Source: Actinomycetota bacterium
GTDB taxonomy: Bacteria > Actinomycetota > Acidimicrobiia > Acidimicrobiales > Ilumatobacteraceae
Length of the DNA: 6,791 bases
Direction of reading: 5' to 3'
Assembly: GCA_009703975.1 (NCBI GenBank)
Contig: WLFB01000070.1
Coordinates: 1-6,791, forward strand
Shown here: positions 1 to 6,410 of the stretch, piece after piece
How the letters are laid out: each line of letters begins with the position of its first letter
How positions within the stretch are numbered: the stretch's first letter is position 1
The notes under the pieces: model-generated
The model's input: only the letters and a program-made list of their open reading frames with translations
The model's database searches: none
What the model was told of the DNA's origin: nothing
Program-made: the position numbers and the translations under genes

Positions 1-1437
1 ACAACCGATACAACTATCCCCGTATTAATTGGCGAAACAATTGGAGAACAAAAATCACCACCTCGAGTTGGTGGTGTAATCGGCTTATTGCGAATTCTTG
101 AATATCTATTGATGACGGCAATATTTGGTGGGCTTGCTCTGGTAATTACCGCTTGGCCAGAAGGCCCAAACTATGCCGTAATGATTCGTTACATGAGACT
201 TTCGTGGATTGCTTGTGTCGCCACAATTTATTTGATTCTTACTCTCACGACGATGCAACAGACTTCACAAAATTTTTTATCATCTTTAAATCCGTTTGAG
301 TGGTTGAGTTCACTGACATCAGGCAGTGGCATCGTATTAATCTTTCGTTTTGCCTTAGTTGCCGCATGCGGATGGGTTGCATTGTTTCCTGAACGCGCAA
401 ACGACCCCGCAACGCAAATGCCTGCGATGACTTTACTGGTGCTGATGATCTCAACTCTTGGTTTCAGTCGGTTAGGTCAAGATGTTGCAATTTTTACGTA
501 CATCCTTGGTGCAGTACACGGATTATCTGTGGCCTATTGGATTGGTGGACTGATGTTGCTTTCGCGAGTGATTCTTATCGGTCCTGGCGGAGAAGATCTA
601 GTAGGCGCTGTCTTGGCGTTTTCGAAACACTCAGTGCTCGCTTTCGGAGTCACTTTGTTTACTGGTTCATTGCAAATTTATCTGCTCGACAGTGCATCAA
701 TTTTAAGTAGCGGTCACGGCCGGCTCGGAGTTTTGAAAATAATCATCACAGCAGTAATGGTTTTCATCGTGTTTGCGTTCAAAAATTTCGTTCATCAAAA
801 CTTCGCTGGAGATAGCTCTCTTACTAGAAAAATGGCATGGCGTCTTCGGCGTGCCGTGACTGTTGAACTTGGTTTTGCCGTTTTTGCATTGGTAGTTACT
901 TCGTGGATGATTTCAACTCAACCACCAAAAGCTGTCGCCCAGCTCAGTGCGCCGACCGCGACATACGCATTTAGAGAAGAACTTCGAAACGATCGATTTC
1001 GTGTTGTGATCTCAATGACACCGGGCCAAACAGGCATCAATGCAATGCGTATTGAACTCATTGAGCCGCGGCGAATAAATAATTTCACGGTAAAACTAAT
1101 TCCGCAGGCAATCGGCTATAGCGGTATTCAAATCAATGTTCCACTGACTAGTCAAGGTGCAGCGATTGTCTCAGGTGACGGAACTTTTGTACTAAATGTT
1201 CCAGGCATCTGGAACATAGAAATCTCCGGCACAACAACAACTGGTGACCTCGAAAAACTCGCCACAACATTCGCAGTTACTGAAGCATCGGCTATTTCTA
1301 CTGTGACAACGCTGCCAACGGTGGTTTCTTTGCCAACAACCGCAACGACCCTGTCATCGGTAATCACATTGCCACCAGTAACTACCCTGCCATCGGTAAT
1401 CACATTGCCACCTGCATCAACAACCGTCGGCGGTTGA
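1..1437 (+). CDS. copD: CopD-family copper resistance membrane protein, 5'-truncated by the window (probable CopC-CopD fusion)
   Basis: The reading frame is open from base 1 to the TGA at 1435-1437 (478 codons). A TTG at 88 falls inside the first membrane segment's lead-in and is not a credible start, so the true start lies upstream. I see eight hydrophobic segments (approximate nt 70-150, 196-260, 325-390, 418-475, 490-575, 620-690, 718-790, 845-920). The fifth carries the CopD-like signature His-x6-Trp-Ile-Gly-Gly-Leu (His at 517-519); the sixth begins FSKHSVLAF and contains a Thr-Gly. A soluble beta-rich domain follows (about nt 980-1290), resembling the FixH/YtkA-like domain at the end of YcnJ-type proteins, with 'TPGQTGIN' and 'PGIWNIEISG'. 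A Thr/Pro tail ends the protein. CopD proteins sit in the cytoplasmic membrane and are linked to copper import or resistance; in fusions a periplasmic CopC domain precedes CopD. The Thr-rich linker at codons 1-25 fits that arrangement. Family is fairly certain; copper as substrate and the CopC part are inference. Confidence 0.8.
   Translation, partial: TTDTTIPVLIGETIGEQKSPPRVGGVIGLLRILEYLLMTAIFGGLALVITAWPEGPNYAVMIRYMRLSWIACVATIYLILTLTTMQQTSQNFLSSLNPFEWLSSLTSGSGIVLIFRFALVAACGWVALFPERANDPATQMPAMTLLVLMISTLGFSRLGQDVAIFTYILGAVHGLSVAYWIGGLMLLSRVILIGPGGEDLVGAVLAFSKHSVLAFGVTLFTGSLQIYLLDSASILSSGHGRLGVLKIIITAVMVFIVFAFKNFVHQNFAGDSSLTRKMAWRLRRAVTVELGFAVFALVVTSWMISTQPPKAVAQLSAPTATYAFREELRNDRFRVVISMTPGQTGINAMRIELIEPRRINNFTVKLIPQAIGYSGIQINVPLTSQGAAIVSGDGTFVLNVPGIWNIEISGTTTTGDLEKLATTFAVTEASAISTVTTLPTVVSLPTTATTLSSVITLPPVTTLPSVITLPPASTTVGG
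1309..1419 (+). repeat. Tandem Thr/Leu/Pro codon repeat in the tail of the CopD-family gene
   Basis: Three in-frame units: 1309-1347 (13 codons, TLPTVVSLPTTAT), 1348-1383 (12 codons, TLSSVITLPPVT) and 1384-1419 (12 codons, TLPSVITLPPAS). The second and third share a 29-base stretch (1348-1376 and 1384-1412) with one mismatch, so they probably arose by recent duplication, while the first has drifted. At protein level this is a low-complexity, probably extracytoplasmic stalk or tail; similar Thr/Pro stretches are common in secreted and membrane proteins of Acidimicrobiia. No function is assigned. Confidence 0.85.
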
Positions 1438-1450
1438 TGTTCTAGAACAT
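1437..1450. promoter_or_regulatory. Perfect 14-bp palindrome ATGTTCTAGAACAT, candidate operator
   Basis: ATGTTCTAGAACAT equals its own reverse complement. It begins on the last base of the upstream stop codon and lies 44 bp before the carboxylase start, upstream of the candidate -10. The position suits a dimeric regulator of the carboxylase operon. With no loop and no T-run it is a poor terminator. I do not recognise the motif: it contains GTTC/GAAC half-sites, but in the opposite arrangement to the actinobacterial LexA box (GAAC-N4-GTTC). A chance palindrome of this length somewhere in a window this size is uncommon but possible. Confidence 0.35.
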
Positions 1451-1481
1451 ACAGTTGCTCAGAGATTCGCGTAAGTGGCAG

Positions 1482-1494
1482 TATCGTTTAATAA
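1482..1494 (+). promoter_or_regulatory. Candidate -10 element (TATCGT) for a near-leaderless carboxylase transcript
   Basis: TATCGT at 1482-1487 fits the actinobacterial TANNNT -10 pattern, and 7 bases (ttaataa) separate it from the ATG at 1495, so transcription could start on or next to the start codon. No Shine-Dalgarno sequence precedes the ATG, consistent with a leaderless message. The -35 is unconvincing: TTGCTC at 1455-1460 would leave a 21-bp spacer, longer than usual. Confidence 0.3.
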
Positions 1495-3051
1495 ATGGCT
1501 AGCAACTCAATGGATGACAAACTTGCCGACCTCAAGGCTCGCAAACTTGCAGCTTTCACCGCCGGCTCGCAACGTTCAATTGATCGACAGCACGAAAAAG
1601 GCAAACTTCTTGCTCGTGAGCGAATTGAGATTTTGCTCGACGAAGGAAGTTTTCATGAACTTGATCTTCTTGCTCGCCACCGCGCACAGGCGGCTGGTCT
1701 AGAAGAGCACCCATATACAGATGGCGTAATCACCGGATGGGGAACAATTGATGGCCGTAAAATTTTCGTATTCAGTCAAGACTTCACGGTGTTTGGCGGC
1801 GCACTAGGCGAAGTCTTCGCCGAAAAAATTCACAAACTTATGGATCTCGCGCTCAAAGTTGGCGCACCGTTAATTGGTCTCAACGACGGTGCTGGTGCGC
1901 GTATTCAAGAAGGTGTTGTTTCTCTAGCTAGTTACGGCGGTATTTTTCATCGCAACGTGCAGTCGTCTGGGGTGATCCCACAAATCAGTGTTGTGCTTGG
2001 GCCATGTGCCGGTGGTGCGGTTTACTCACCAGCGATGACAGATTTTATTTTCATGGTCCGCGAGACCAGCCACATGTTTATCACTGGTCCAGATGTCGTT
2101 AAAACTGTCACCGGCGAGGATGTCACACTTGAAGAACTAGGTGGTGCGATGAGTCACGCATCAAAGAGTGGCGTTGCAACTTTTGTTTCTTCGGATGAAA
2201 AAGCGTGTCTCGAAGATGTGCGCTACCTGCTTTCTTTTTTACCGCAAAACAATATGGCTGAAGCACCATCTATTACGCCAAGCGACGACCCGATGCGCCA
2301 ATGCGAATTGTTACGCAAAATTTTGCCTGAATCTGCAAATCAGCCTTACGACATGAAAAAAGTTATTGCAGAAGTTGTTGACGATGGTGAATTTTTCGAA
2401 TACTTTCCGCACTGGGCAAAGAGCATCGTCTGCGGCTTCTCGCGCTTGGATGGCAAGACGGTTGGCATCGTCGGCAACCAGCCGATGGTTTTAGCCGGCG
2501 TACTTGATATCGAGTCCAGTGAAAAAGCAGCACGGTTTGTGCGAACTTGCGACGCATTTAATATTCCATTAATTACTTTTGTTGACGTGCCCGGTTTCTT
2601 GCCCGGTGTTGATCAAGAATATGGCGGAATTATTCGCCACGGTGCGAAGCTGCTTTACGCGTATTGCGAAGCAACCGTGCCACGAATTCAAGTCATCACC
2701 CGCAAAGCGTACGGTGGCGCATACGTTGTAATGAACTCAAAATCAATTGGTGCGGATCTTGCATATGCGTGGCCAACTGCCGAACTTGCAGTGATGGGCC
2801 CGCAAGGCGCAGTGGAAATTGTTTATCGTCGAGAGTTACAGCAGGCGGCAAACCCAGCCGAGCGTCGTAAAGAACTTGTTGCCGAATACGGTGCAAAATA
2901 TGCAAATCCATATGCTGCTGCTGAACGTGGATACATCGACGATGTAATTGACCCAGCCGAAACACGTAGCAAACTAATTAGTGGTTTAAAAATGTTGCAA
3001 TCAAAACGAGAAGAGTTGCCACGCCGTAAACATGGCAACATGCCACTATAA
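1495..3051 (+). CDS. pccB: Acyl-CoA carboxylase beta subunit (carboxyltransferase, PccB/AccD5 type)
   Basis: Full-length at 518 residues, typical for the family. This cytosolic subunit transfers the carboxyl group from biotin on the alpha/BCCP subunit to the alpha carbon of an acyl-CoA (acetyl-, propionyl- or longer). N-terminal crotonase-like half: [19 protein letters not shown] (36-54), [12 protein letters not shown] (130-141), first oxyanion-hole region [12 protein letters not shown] (169-180), [13 protein letters not shown] (196-208). C-terminal half: [18 protein letters not shown] (364-381), second oxyanion-hole region [11 protein letters not shown] (403-413), [11 protein letters not shown] (425-435), and the hallmark end KHGNMPL. 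The ATG at 1495 gives the usual short N-terminus; a second Met at residue 6 is an alternative. The position after GGAY, Asp in propionyl-CoA carboxylases such as Streptomyces PccB (Asp422), is Val411 here, so propionyl-CoA specificity, and hence the symbol, is uncertain. It leads a likely four-gene operon; no alpha subunit gene is in the window. Confidence 0.95.
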   Translation: MASNSMDDKLADLKARKLAAFTAGSQRSIDRQHEKGKLLARERIEILLDEGSFHELDLLARHRAQAAGLEEHPYTDGVITGWGTIDGRKIFVFSQDFTVFGGALGEVFAEKIHKLMDLALKVGAPLIGLNDGAGARIQEGVVSLASYGGIFHRNVQSSGVIPQISVVLGPCAGGAVYSPAMTDFIFMVRETSHMFITGPDVVKTVTGEDVTLEELGGAMSHASKSGVATFVSSDEKACLEDVRYLLSFLPQNNMAEAPSITPSDDPMRQCELLRKILPESANQPYDMKKVIAEVVDDGEFFEYFPHWAKSIVCGFSRLDGKTVGIVGNQPMVLAGVLDIESSEKAARFVRTCDAFNIPLITFVDVPGFLPGVDQEYGGIIRHGAKLLYAYCEATVPRIQVITRKAYGGAYVVMNSKSIGADLAYAWPTAELAVMGPQGAVEIVYRRELQQAANPAERRKELVAEYGAKYANPYAAAERGYIDDVIDPAETRSKLISGLKMLQSKREELPRRKHGNMPL

Positions 3052-3053
3052 GA

Positions 3054-3233
3054 ATGCAAAATTCAGTTTCACCTTCACCTTCTGCAGATGAGGCTGTCGC
3101 AATTAGTCCTGCGCTCGAATTACTGTGGCCGAAACCTCAGCCGATTGCAGTGACTACAGTGCAAACATCTTGGCGATTTAGCGGTCGCTCATGGACCAAT
3201 TCAACAATTGCTCGCCGTAACCGACCAAACTAG
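3054..3233 (+). CDS. Small protein (59 aa), candidate acyl-CoA carboxylase epsilon-like subunit
   Basis: An ATG at 3054, two bases after the carboxylase stop, opens 59 codons ending in TAG at 3231-3233. The product starts MQNSVSPSPSADEAVA, has a short putative amphipathic helix (ADEAVAISPALELLW, residues 11-25), a Pro-rich turn (PKPQPI) and an Arg/Trp-rich end containing SWRFSGRSW (39-47) and ARRNRPN. In actinobacteria a small epsilon subunit gene (pccE in Streptomyces, accE5 in Mycobacterium) often directly follows the beta-subunit gene and stabilises or activates the complex; those proteins also have an N-terminal helix followed by a basic, Trp-containing tail. Placement, size and layout match, but epsilon subunits are poorly conserved and I cannot show homology by eye. 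Without this gene there would be a 194-bp hole in an otherwise tightly packed operon, which supports its being real. No Shine-Dalgarno is visible; translational coupling to the carboxylase gene is likely. Confidence 0.65.
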   Translation: MQNSVSPSPSADEAVAISPALELLWPKPQPIAVTTVQTSWRFSGRSWTNSTIARRNRPN

Positions 3234-3245
3234 TTTAAATTTTTA

Positions 3246-4385
3246 ATGTCGGCGCCGCTAAAAGATTTGCGGGTTATTGATTTATCAACAGTTTTAGCCG
3301 GACCAAATTGCGCAAGATACTTCGCTGATTTCGGGGCCGATGTAATCAAGATCGAAAAGCCTGGCGTTGGCGACAGTTTGCGTGGCATGGCATGGCGTGA
3401 TCCGCGCGATGGCACTGGCTTGTGGTGGAAACTTGTCAACCGCAACAAACGAAATATTGCACTCGACTTGAAACTTGATTCAGACCGAGAACTATTTCTA
3501 AAACTAATCGATGATGCCAATGTTTTGGTCGAGAACTTTCGTCCAGGAACACTTGAACGACTCGGCATCGGTCCAGAAGTATTATTAAAGCGAAATGCAA
3601 GTTTGGTAATCACACGCGTTTCAGGTTTTGGACAAACAGGCCCATACAAAGACCGACCAGGTTTTGCATCGATTGCAGAATCAATGTCTGGGTTAGCCGC
3701 AATCAGCGGCGAACCCGACGGCCCGCCAATGTTGCCACCGATTGCTTTGACCGACGAAGTCACTGGTGTTGTGGCTGCTTTCGCAACAATGGTTGCACTT
3801 CATAGCAAAGTTGGTCAAGTCGTTGATGTCAACTTATTGGAGACAATGTTTCAAATAATGGGGCCTTTGATTTCGTTGTTCATGCTGACCGGTGAACAGC
3901 AACCACGACTCGGTTCGCAGTTGCCGTACACGGTGCCGCGCGGCGTCTATCAATGCAGCGACAATAAATGGATTGGGGTCTCTGCAAGTTCTGACACAGT
4001 GGCAGCGCGAGTTGTTGAAGTTCTTGGGTGTGCCGGCGATCAGCGATTCACAACTTTTGCAAGCCGAGTAGAAAATCGTGAAGCGTTAAATGACATGATG
4101 ATCAAGTTTTGCGCTCAACGCAATAGCCAAACTGTGTTGCAAATATTCACCGATGCCCAAGCCGCAATTGGGCCAGTCTTATCAATGGCTGAAATATCAA
4201 GCGATCCACATTTTGCAGCGCGTCAAGCGATCAAAATCGTTGGCACAACTCCGATGCAGGGCTTACTAGCTTCGTTATCGGGCACGCCAGGTGAACTACG
4301 GTGGGAAGGCCGAACACTTGATGCTGACGGTGCTGAGATTCGAAAAAATCTTTGGGGATCTGACATCAGAAAGAACGGTCAGTAA
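3246..4385 (+). CDS. Family III CoA-transferase (CaiB/BaiF/formyl-CoA transferase family)
   Basis: Family III transferases move CoA between acids through a mixed anhydride and enzyme thioester on an active-site Asp, in the cytosol. Seen here: N-terminal LRVIDLSTVLAGPNCAR (8-24), FGADVIKIEKPGVGD (29-43), NKRNIALDLK (67-76), LVENFRPGTLERLGIG (94-109), ITRVSGFGQTGPY (122-134) and DRPGFASIAESMSGL (136-150). Asp170 in LTDEVTG aligns by eye with the catalytic Asp169 of formyl-CoA transferase and CaiB. At 379 residues it is about the usual length (roughly 380-430), slightly short in the C-terminal small domain, which still has PYTVPRGVYQCSDNKWIGV (227-245) and the SSDPHFAARQ segment (318-327). The ATG at 3246 follows an A/T-only 12-bp spacer after the small gene, with no Shine-Dalgarno. 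The substrate cannot be deduced (alpha-methylacyl-CoA racemases share this fold); next to an acyl-CoA carboxylase, a dicarboxylate or short-chain acid is plausible. Confidence 0.92.
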   Translation: MSAPLKDLRVIDLSTVLAGPNCARYFADFGADVIKIEKPGVGDSLRGMAWRDPRDGTGLWWKLVNRNKRNIALDLKLDSDRELFLKLIDDANVLVENFRPGTLERLGIGPEVLLKRNASLVITRVSGFGQTGPYKDRPGFASIAESMSGLAAISGEPDGPPMLPPIALTDEVTGVVAAFATMVALHSKVGQVVDVNLLETMFQIMGPLISLFMLTGEQQPRLGSQLPYTVPRGVYQCSDNKWIGVSASSDTVAARVVEVLGCAGDQRFTTFASRVENREALNDMMIKFCAQRNSQTVLQIFTDAQAAIGPVLSMAEISSDPHFAARQAIKIVGTTPMQGLLASLSGTPGELRWEGRTLDADGAEIRKNLWGSDIRKNGQ

Positions 4386-5777
4386 ATGAAACCTTGGTCA
4401 CGAGGCGCAAAAGTTTTAGCTCTGACATCAGTTGGTGTGATGTTGGTATCACTAGATATAAGTATCGTCAACGTAGCCTTTGGCTCGTTTGTCAAACAGT
4501 GGCCCGAAAGTCGTCGAACACTTACTTGGGTTTTCTCGGCCTACAACATTGCCTATGCAGCAGGTTTGTTAACTGCAGGTCGCCTGGCCGATGCATTCGG
4601 TCGCAAGCGTGCATTTCTTGGTGGCTTAATGATTTTTATGCTCGGCTCAATTCTTTGTGCTGCCTCACCAACCGCATTGTTCATGGTTATCGCGAGAATA
4701 ATTCAGGCAATCGGCGGAGCAATCCTCACACCTGCATCACTGGCACTCGTGTTGCCAGAGTTCGCGGTTGAAAAACGCTCAGCGGCGATTGGCGTCTGGG
4801 GTGCAGTTGGCGGCTTGTCGGCAGCCAGTGGTCCGATGATTGGTGGAGTTCTGGTTGACAACTTCGGATGGCACTCGGTGTTTTTGGTCAACGTGCCATT
4901 TTGTTTGTTGGCATTTGCAATCGGCATGAAGTTATTGCGCGAATCGCGCGACGAAACTGCGCCGCGCACGGTTGATTATTTCGGCGCACTACTTGTCGTA
5001 TTCGGTGTCGGATTACTCACTTTGATGATCGTGCAAAGCGACGAGTGGGGATGGATTTCAAGTCGCTCGTCTATTATTTTTGCGGCATCATTTATTTTGC
5101 TTGCAACTTTCGTAATCCGTTGCAACCAAGTTTCTCACCCTGTGCTCGACTTACGGTTGTTTAAATTACCCTTCGTCACGGCCGCAGCAATTAGTGGCTT
5201 GGTTTTTCGAATGGGTTTCTTTTCGATGATTTTCATCAATACACAATGGCTACAAACAGTGTGGAATTACAGCCCGTCGCTTTCCGGTTTAGCCGGAGCA
5301 CCTGGGCCTTTCGCCGCAGCAATAGTTGCTGCACCAGCGGGAAAACTTGGTAGCCGAATTGGTCATGGCAAAGTAGTCGCATCTGGTGCGTTAATTATGA
5401 GCATCGGAATCTTGTGGATGAATCTCCATATCAAACCCGAAATTCATTATTGGGATATGTTTTTTCCGACGATTGTTTTTGTCGGTATCGGTGTTGGATT
5501 ATGTATTTCAACACTCACAAGTTCGGCCACAGCATATTTGCCACAACCCAGATTGGCGATGGGATCTGCACTAAGCAACACTGCCGGACAGATAGGCGCA
5601 GCACTTGGAGTTGCATTAGTTAGTTCGATGCTTGTTTCGGCAGCGAAAACCGACGATCCAATATCTGGTTTTCATCACGCATGGTTTTTGATGAGTGCCG
5701 TAATTTTGCTCTCAGGAGTCACAATGATCACTCTTTACCGCAAACCCACCGCCGAACAACTCGCCCAAGCAATTTAA
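4386..5777 (+). CDS. MFS transporter, DHA2 (EmrB/QacA-type, 14-TM) family
   Basis: Cytoplasmic-membrane, probably proton-coupled antiporter. The 463-residue product has about 14 hydrophobic segments (roughly residues 9-31, 48-66, 77-94, 97-118, 134-155, 163-183, 197-215, 227-244, 263-283, 297-317, 328-345, 356-378, 398-418, 430-449). DHA2 hallmarks visible: LDISIVNVAF in TM1 (23-32, motif D1), GRLADAFGRKR in the TM2-3 loop (65-75, motif A), ARIIQAIGGAILTPAS in TM4 (103-118, motif B with Arg104), and the antiporter motif C region in TM5 ending SGPMIGGVLVDNFGWHSVF (148-166). The C-terminal half has MGSALSNTAGQIGAALGVAL (392-411), also typical of DHA2. The start is well fixed: its ATG directly abuts the TAA of the CoA-transferase gene, implying coupled translation. 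DHA2 proteins mostly export drugs or metabolites; here co-transcription suggests an acid or acyl-derived compound, but the direction and cargo are unknown. Confidence 0.93.
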   Translation: MKPWSRGAKVLALTSVGVMLVSLDISIVNVAFGSFVKQWPESRRTLTWVFSAYNIAYAAGLLTAGRLADAFGRKRAFLGGLMIFMLGSILCAASPTALFMVIARIIQAIGGAILTPASLALVLPEFAVEKRSAAIGVWGAVGGLSAASGPMIGGVLVDNFGWHSVFLVNVPFCLLAFAIGMKLLRESRDETAPRTVDYFGALLVVFGVGLLTLMIVQSDEWGWISSRSSIIFAASFILLATFVIRCNQVSHPVLDLRLFKLPFVTAAAISGLVFRMGFFSMIFINTQWLQTVWNYSPSLSGLAGAPGPFAAAIVAAPAGKLGSRIGHGKVVASGALIMSIGILWMNLHIKPEIHYWDMFFPTIVFVGIGVGLCISTLTSSATAYLPQPRLAMGSALSNTAGQIGAALGVALVSSMLVSAAKTDDPISGFHHAWFLMSAVILLSGVTMITLYRKPTAEQLAQAI

Positions 5778-5815
5778 TTCAGCGCGATAGCGCAATCAAC
5801 TTGTAACACTTCGTT

Positions 5816-6388
5816 TTACTTCGCCACTCCAACTGGGCAAGTCACGCCGGTGCCGCCGATGCCACAGTATCCGCTTGGGTCTTTGGCGAGATATTGCTGG
5901 TGATACTCCTCGGCATAATAAAACTCGGGCGATTGTTTAATCTCAGTTGTGATCTTGCCGAAGCCAGCCTCGGTCAGTCTTTTCTGAAAAACATCCTGGG
6001 TAGAGAGTGCGAGCGCTTGTTGGTCGTCACTTGTCAAATAAATTGCACTTCGATATTGCGTTCCAATGTCATTGCCTTGTCGCATGCCTTGCGTCGGATC
6101 ATGCGACTCCCAAAACACTTGTAACAACTTTTCGTACGAAATTTTTACTGGATCAAAAACTACGAGTACAACTTCGGCGTGCATCGTGGCACCATTGCAA
6201 ACTTCGCGGTAATTCGGATCTTTAGTAACACCTCCGCAATAGCCAACCGCCGTCGAATAAACACCATCTAATTGCCAAAATTTACGTTCAGCGCCCCAAA
6301 AGCATCCGAGACCAAAAATAGCTGTCTGCATTGAGTCTGGCCAGGGCGCAACCATTGAGTTACCAAGGACAAAGTGTGAAGTGCTCAT
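5816..6388 (-). CDS. msrA: Peptide-methionine (S)-S-oxide reductase MsrA
   Basis: Reduces the S epimer of methionine sulfoxide, free or in proteins, with electrons usually from thioredoxin; cytosolic oxidative-damage repair. The 190-residue product has the catalytic motif [11 protein letters not shown] (28-38, nucleophile Cys29), [16 protein letters not shown] (49-64), [11 protein letters not shown] (70-80), [26 protein letters not shown] (92-117) and [12 protein letters not shown] (156-167). Cys175 and Cys184 in [13 protein letters not shown] near the C-terminus are placed to be the resolving and recycling cysteines, spaced by nine rather than the eight of E. coli MsrA (Cys198/Cys206). The first ATG is favoured over Met12 and Met20 because the preceding residues (HFVLGNSM, then PDSMQTAIF) match the conserved N-terminal extension of long MsrA proteins such as E. 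coli's. A family-typical Gly before HAEVV is Met69 here. It converges on the MFS gene (38-bp gap) and is divergent from the GNAT gene. Confidence 0.97.
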   Translation of the reverse strand: MSTSHFVLGNSMVAPWPDSMQTAIFGLGCFWGAERKFWQLDGVYSTAVGYCGGVTKDPNYREVCNGATMHAEVVLVVFDPVKISYEKLLQVFWESHDPTQGMRQGNDIGTQYRSAIYLTSDDQQALALSTQDVFQKRLTEAGFGKITTEIKQSPEFYYAEEYHQQYLAKDPSGYCGIGGTGVTCPVGVAK

Positions 6389-6410
6389 AGCGTAATGATA
6401 TTAGATACTT
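6389..6410. promoter_or_regulatory. 22-bp divergent start-to-start region of msrA and the GNAT gene, with overlapping -10-like hexamers
   Basis: Only 22 bp separate the two ATGs. On the minus strand TAATAT (6398-6403) is a good -10 match ending 9 bases before the msrA ATG. On the plus strand TATTAG (6399-6404), a weaker match, ends 6 bases before the GNAT ATG. The hexamers overlap within the imperfect palindrome TAATGATATTA (6393-6403). There is no Shine-Dalgarno on either side, so both messages would be leaderless or nearly so, and -35 contacts would fall inside the opposite gene. I see no strong -35 match. Confidence 0.4.

Larger units (their letters stand above)
1495..5777 (+). other. Predicted four-gene operon: carboxylase beta - small protein - CoA-transferase - MFS transporter
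   Basis: All four genes lie on the plus strand with gaps of 2, 12 and 0 bp, leaving no room for internal terminators and little for promoters outside coding sequence. The unit is bounded upstream by the 57-bp gap with the palindrome and downstream by convergent msrA. The grouping suggests a shared role in short-chain acyl-CoA metabolism: acid activation by CoA transfer, alpha-carboxylation, and transport. Whether the upstream CopD-family gene reads through into the operon is open, since no terminator is visible in the 57-bp gap. Confidence 0.6.

Noticed and set aside
1152..1403. 83-codon minus-strand open frame opposite the CopD tail
   Set aside because: It is a mirror of the repeat-rich coding region; the Val/Thr composition simply reflects the repeated codons on the other strand.
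2823..3059. Minus-strand open frames opposite the end of the carboxylase gene
   Set aside because: They overlap the highly conserved carboxyltransferase C-terminus and have no start context or motif of their own.
3230..3763. 177-codon open frame on the minus strand
   Set aside because: It lies antisense to the well-supported CoA-transferase; its product is Ser/Pro/Lys-rich with no recognisable motif, as expected of a shadow frame.
4394..4771. 125-codon plus-strand open frame inside the MFS gene
   Set aside because: The MFS frame carries all conserved DHA2 motifs across this stretch; the alternative product is Cys/Arg-rich without domain features.
5782..5793. GCGC-GATA-GCGC hairpin between the convergent MFS and msrA genes as a terminator
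   Set aside because: The stem is only 4 bp and no T-run follows on either strand. The 38-bp convergent gap must contain termination signals for both genes, but I cannot identify one.
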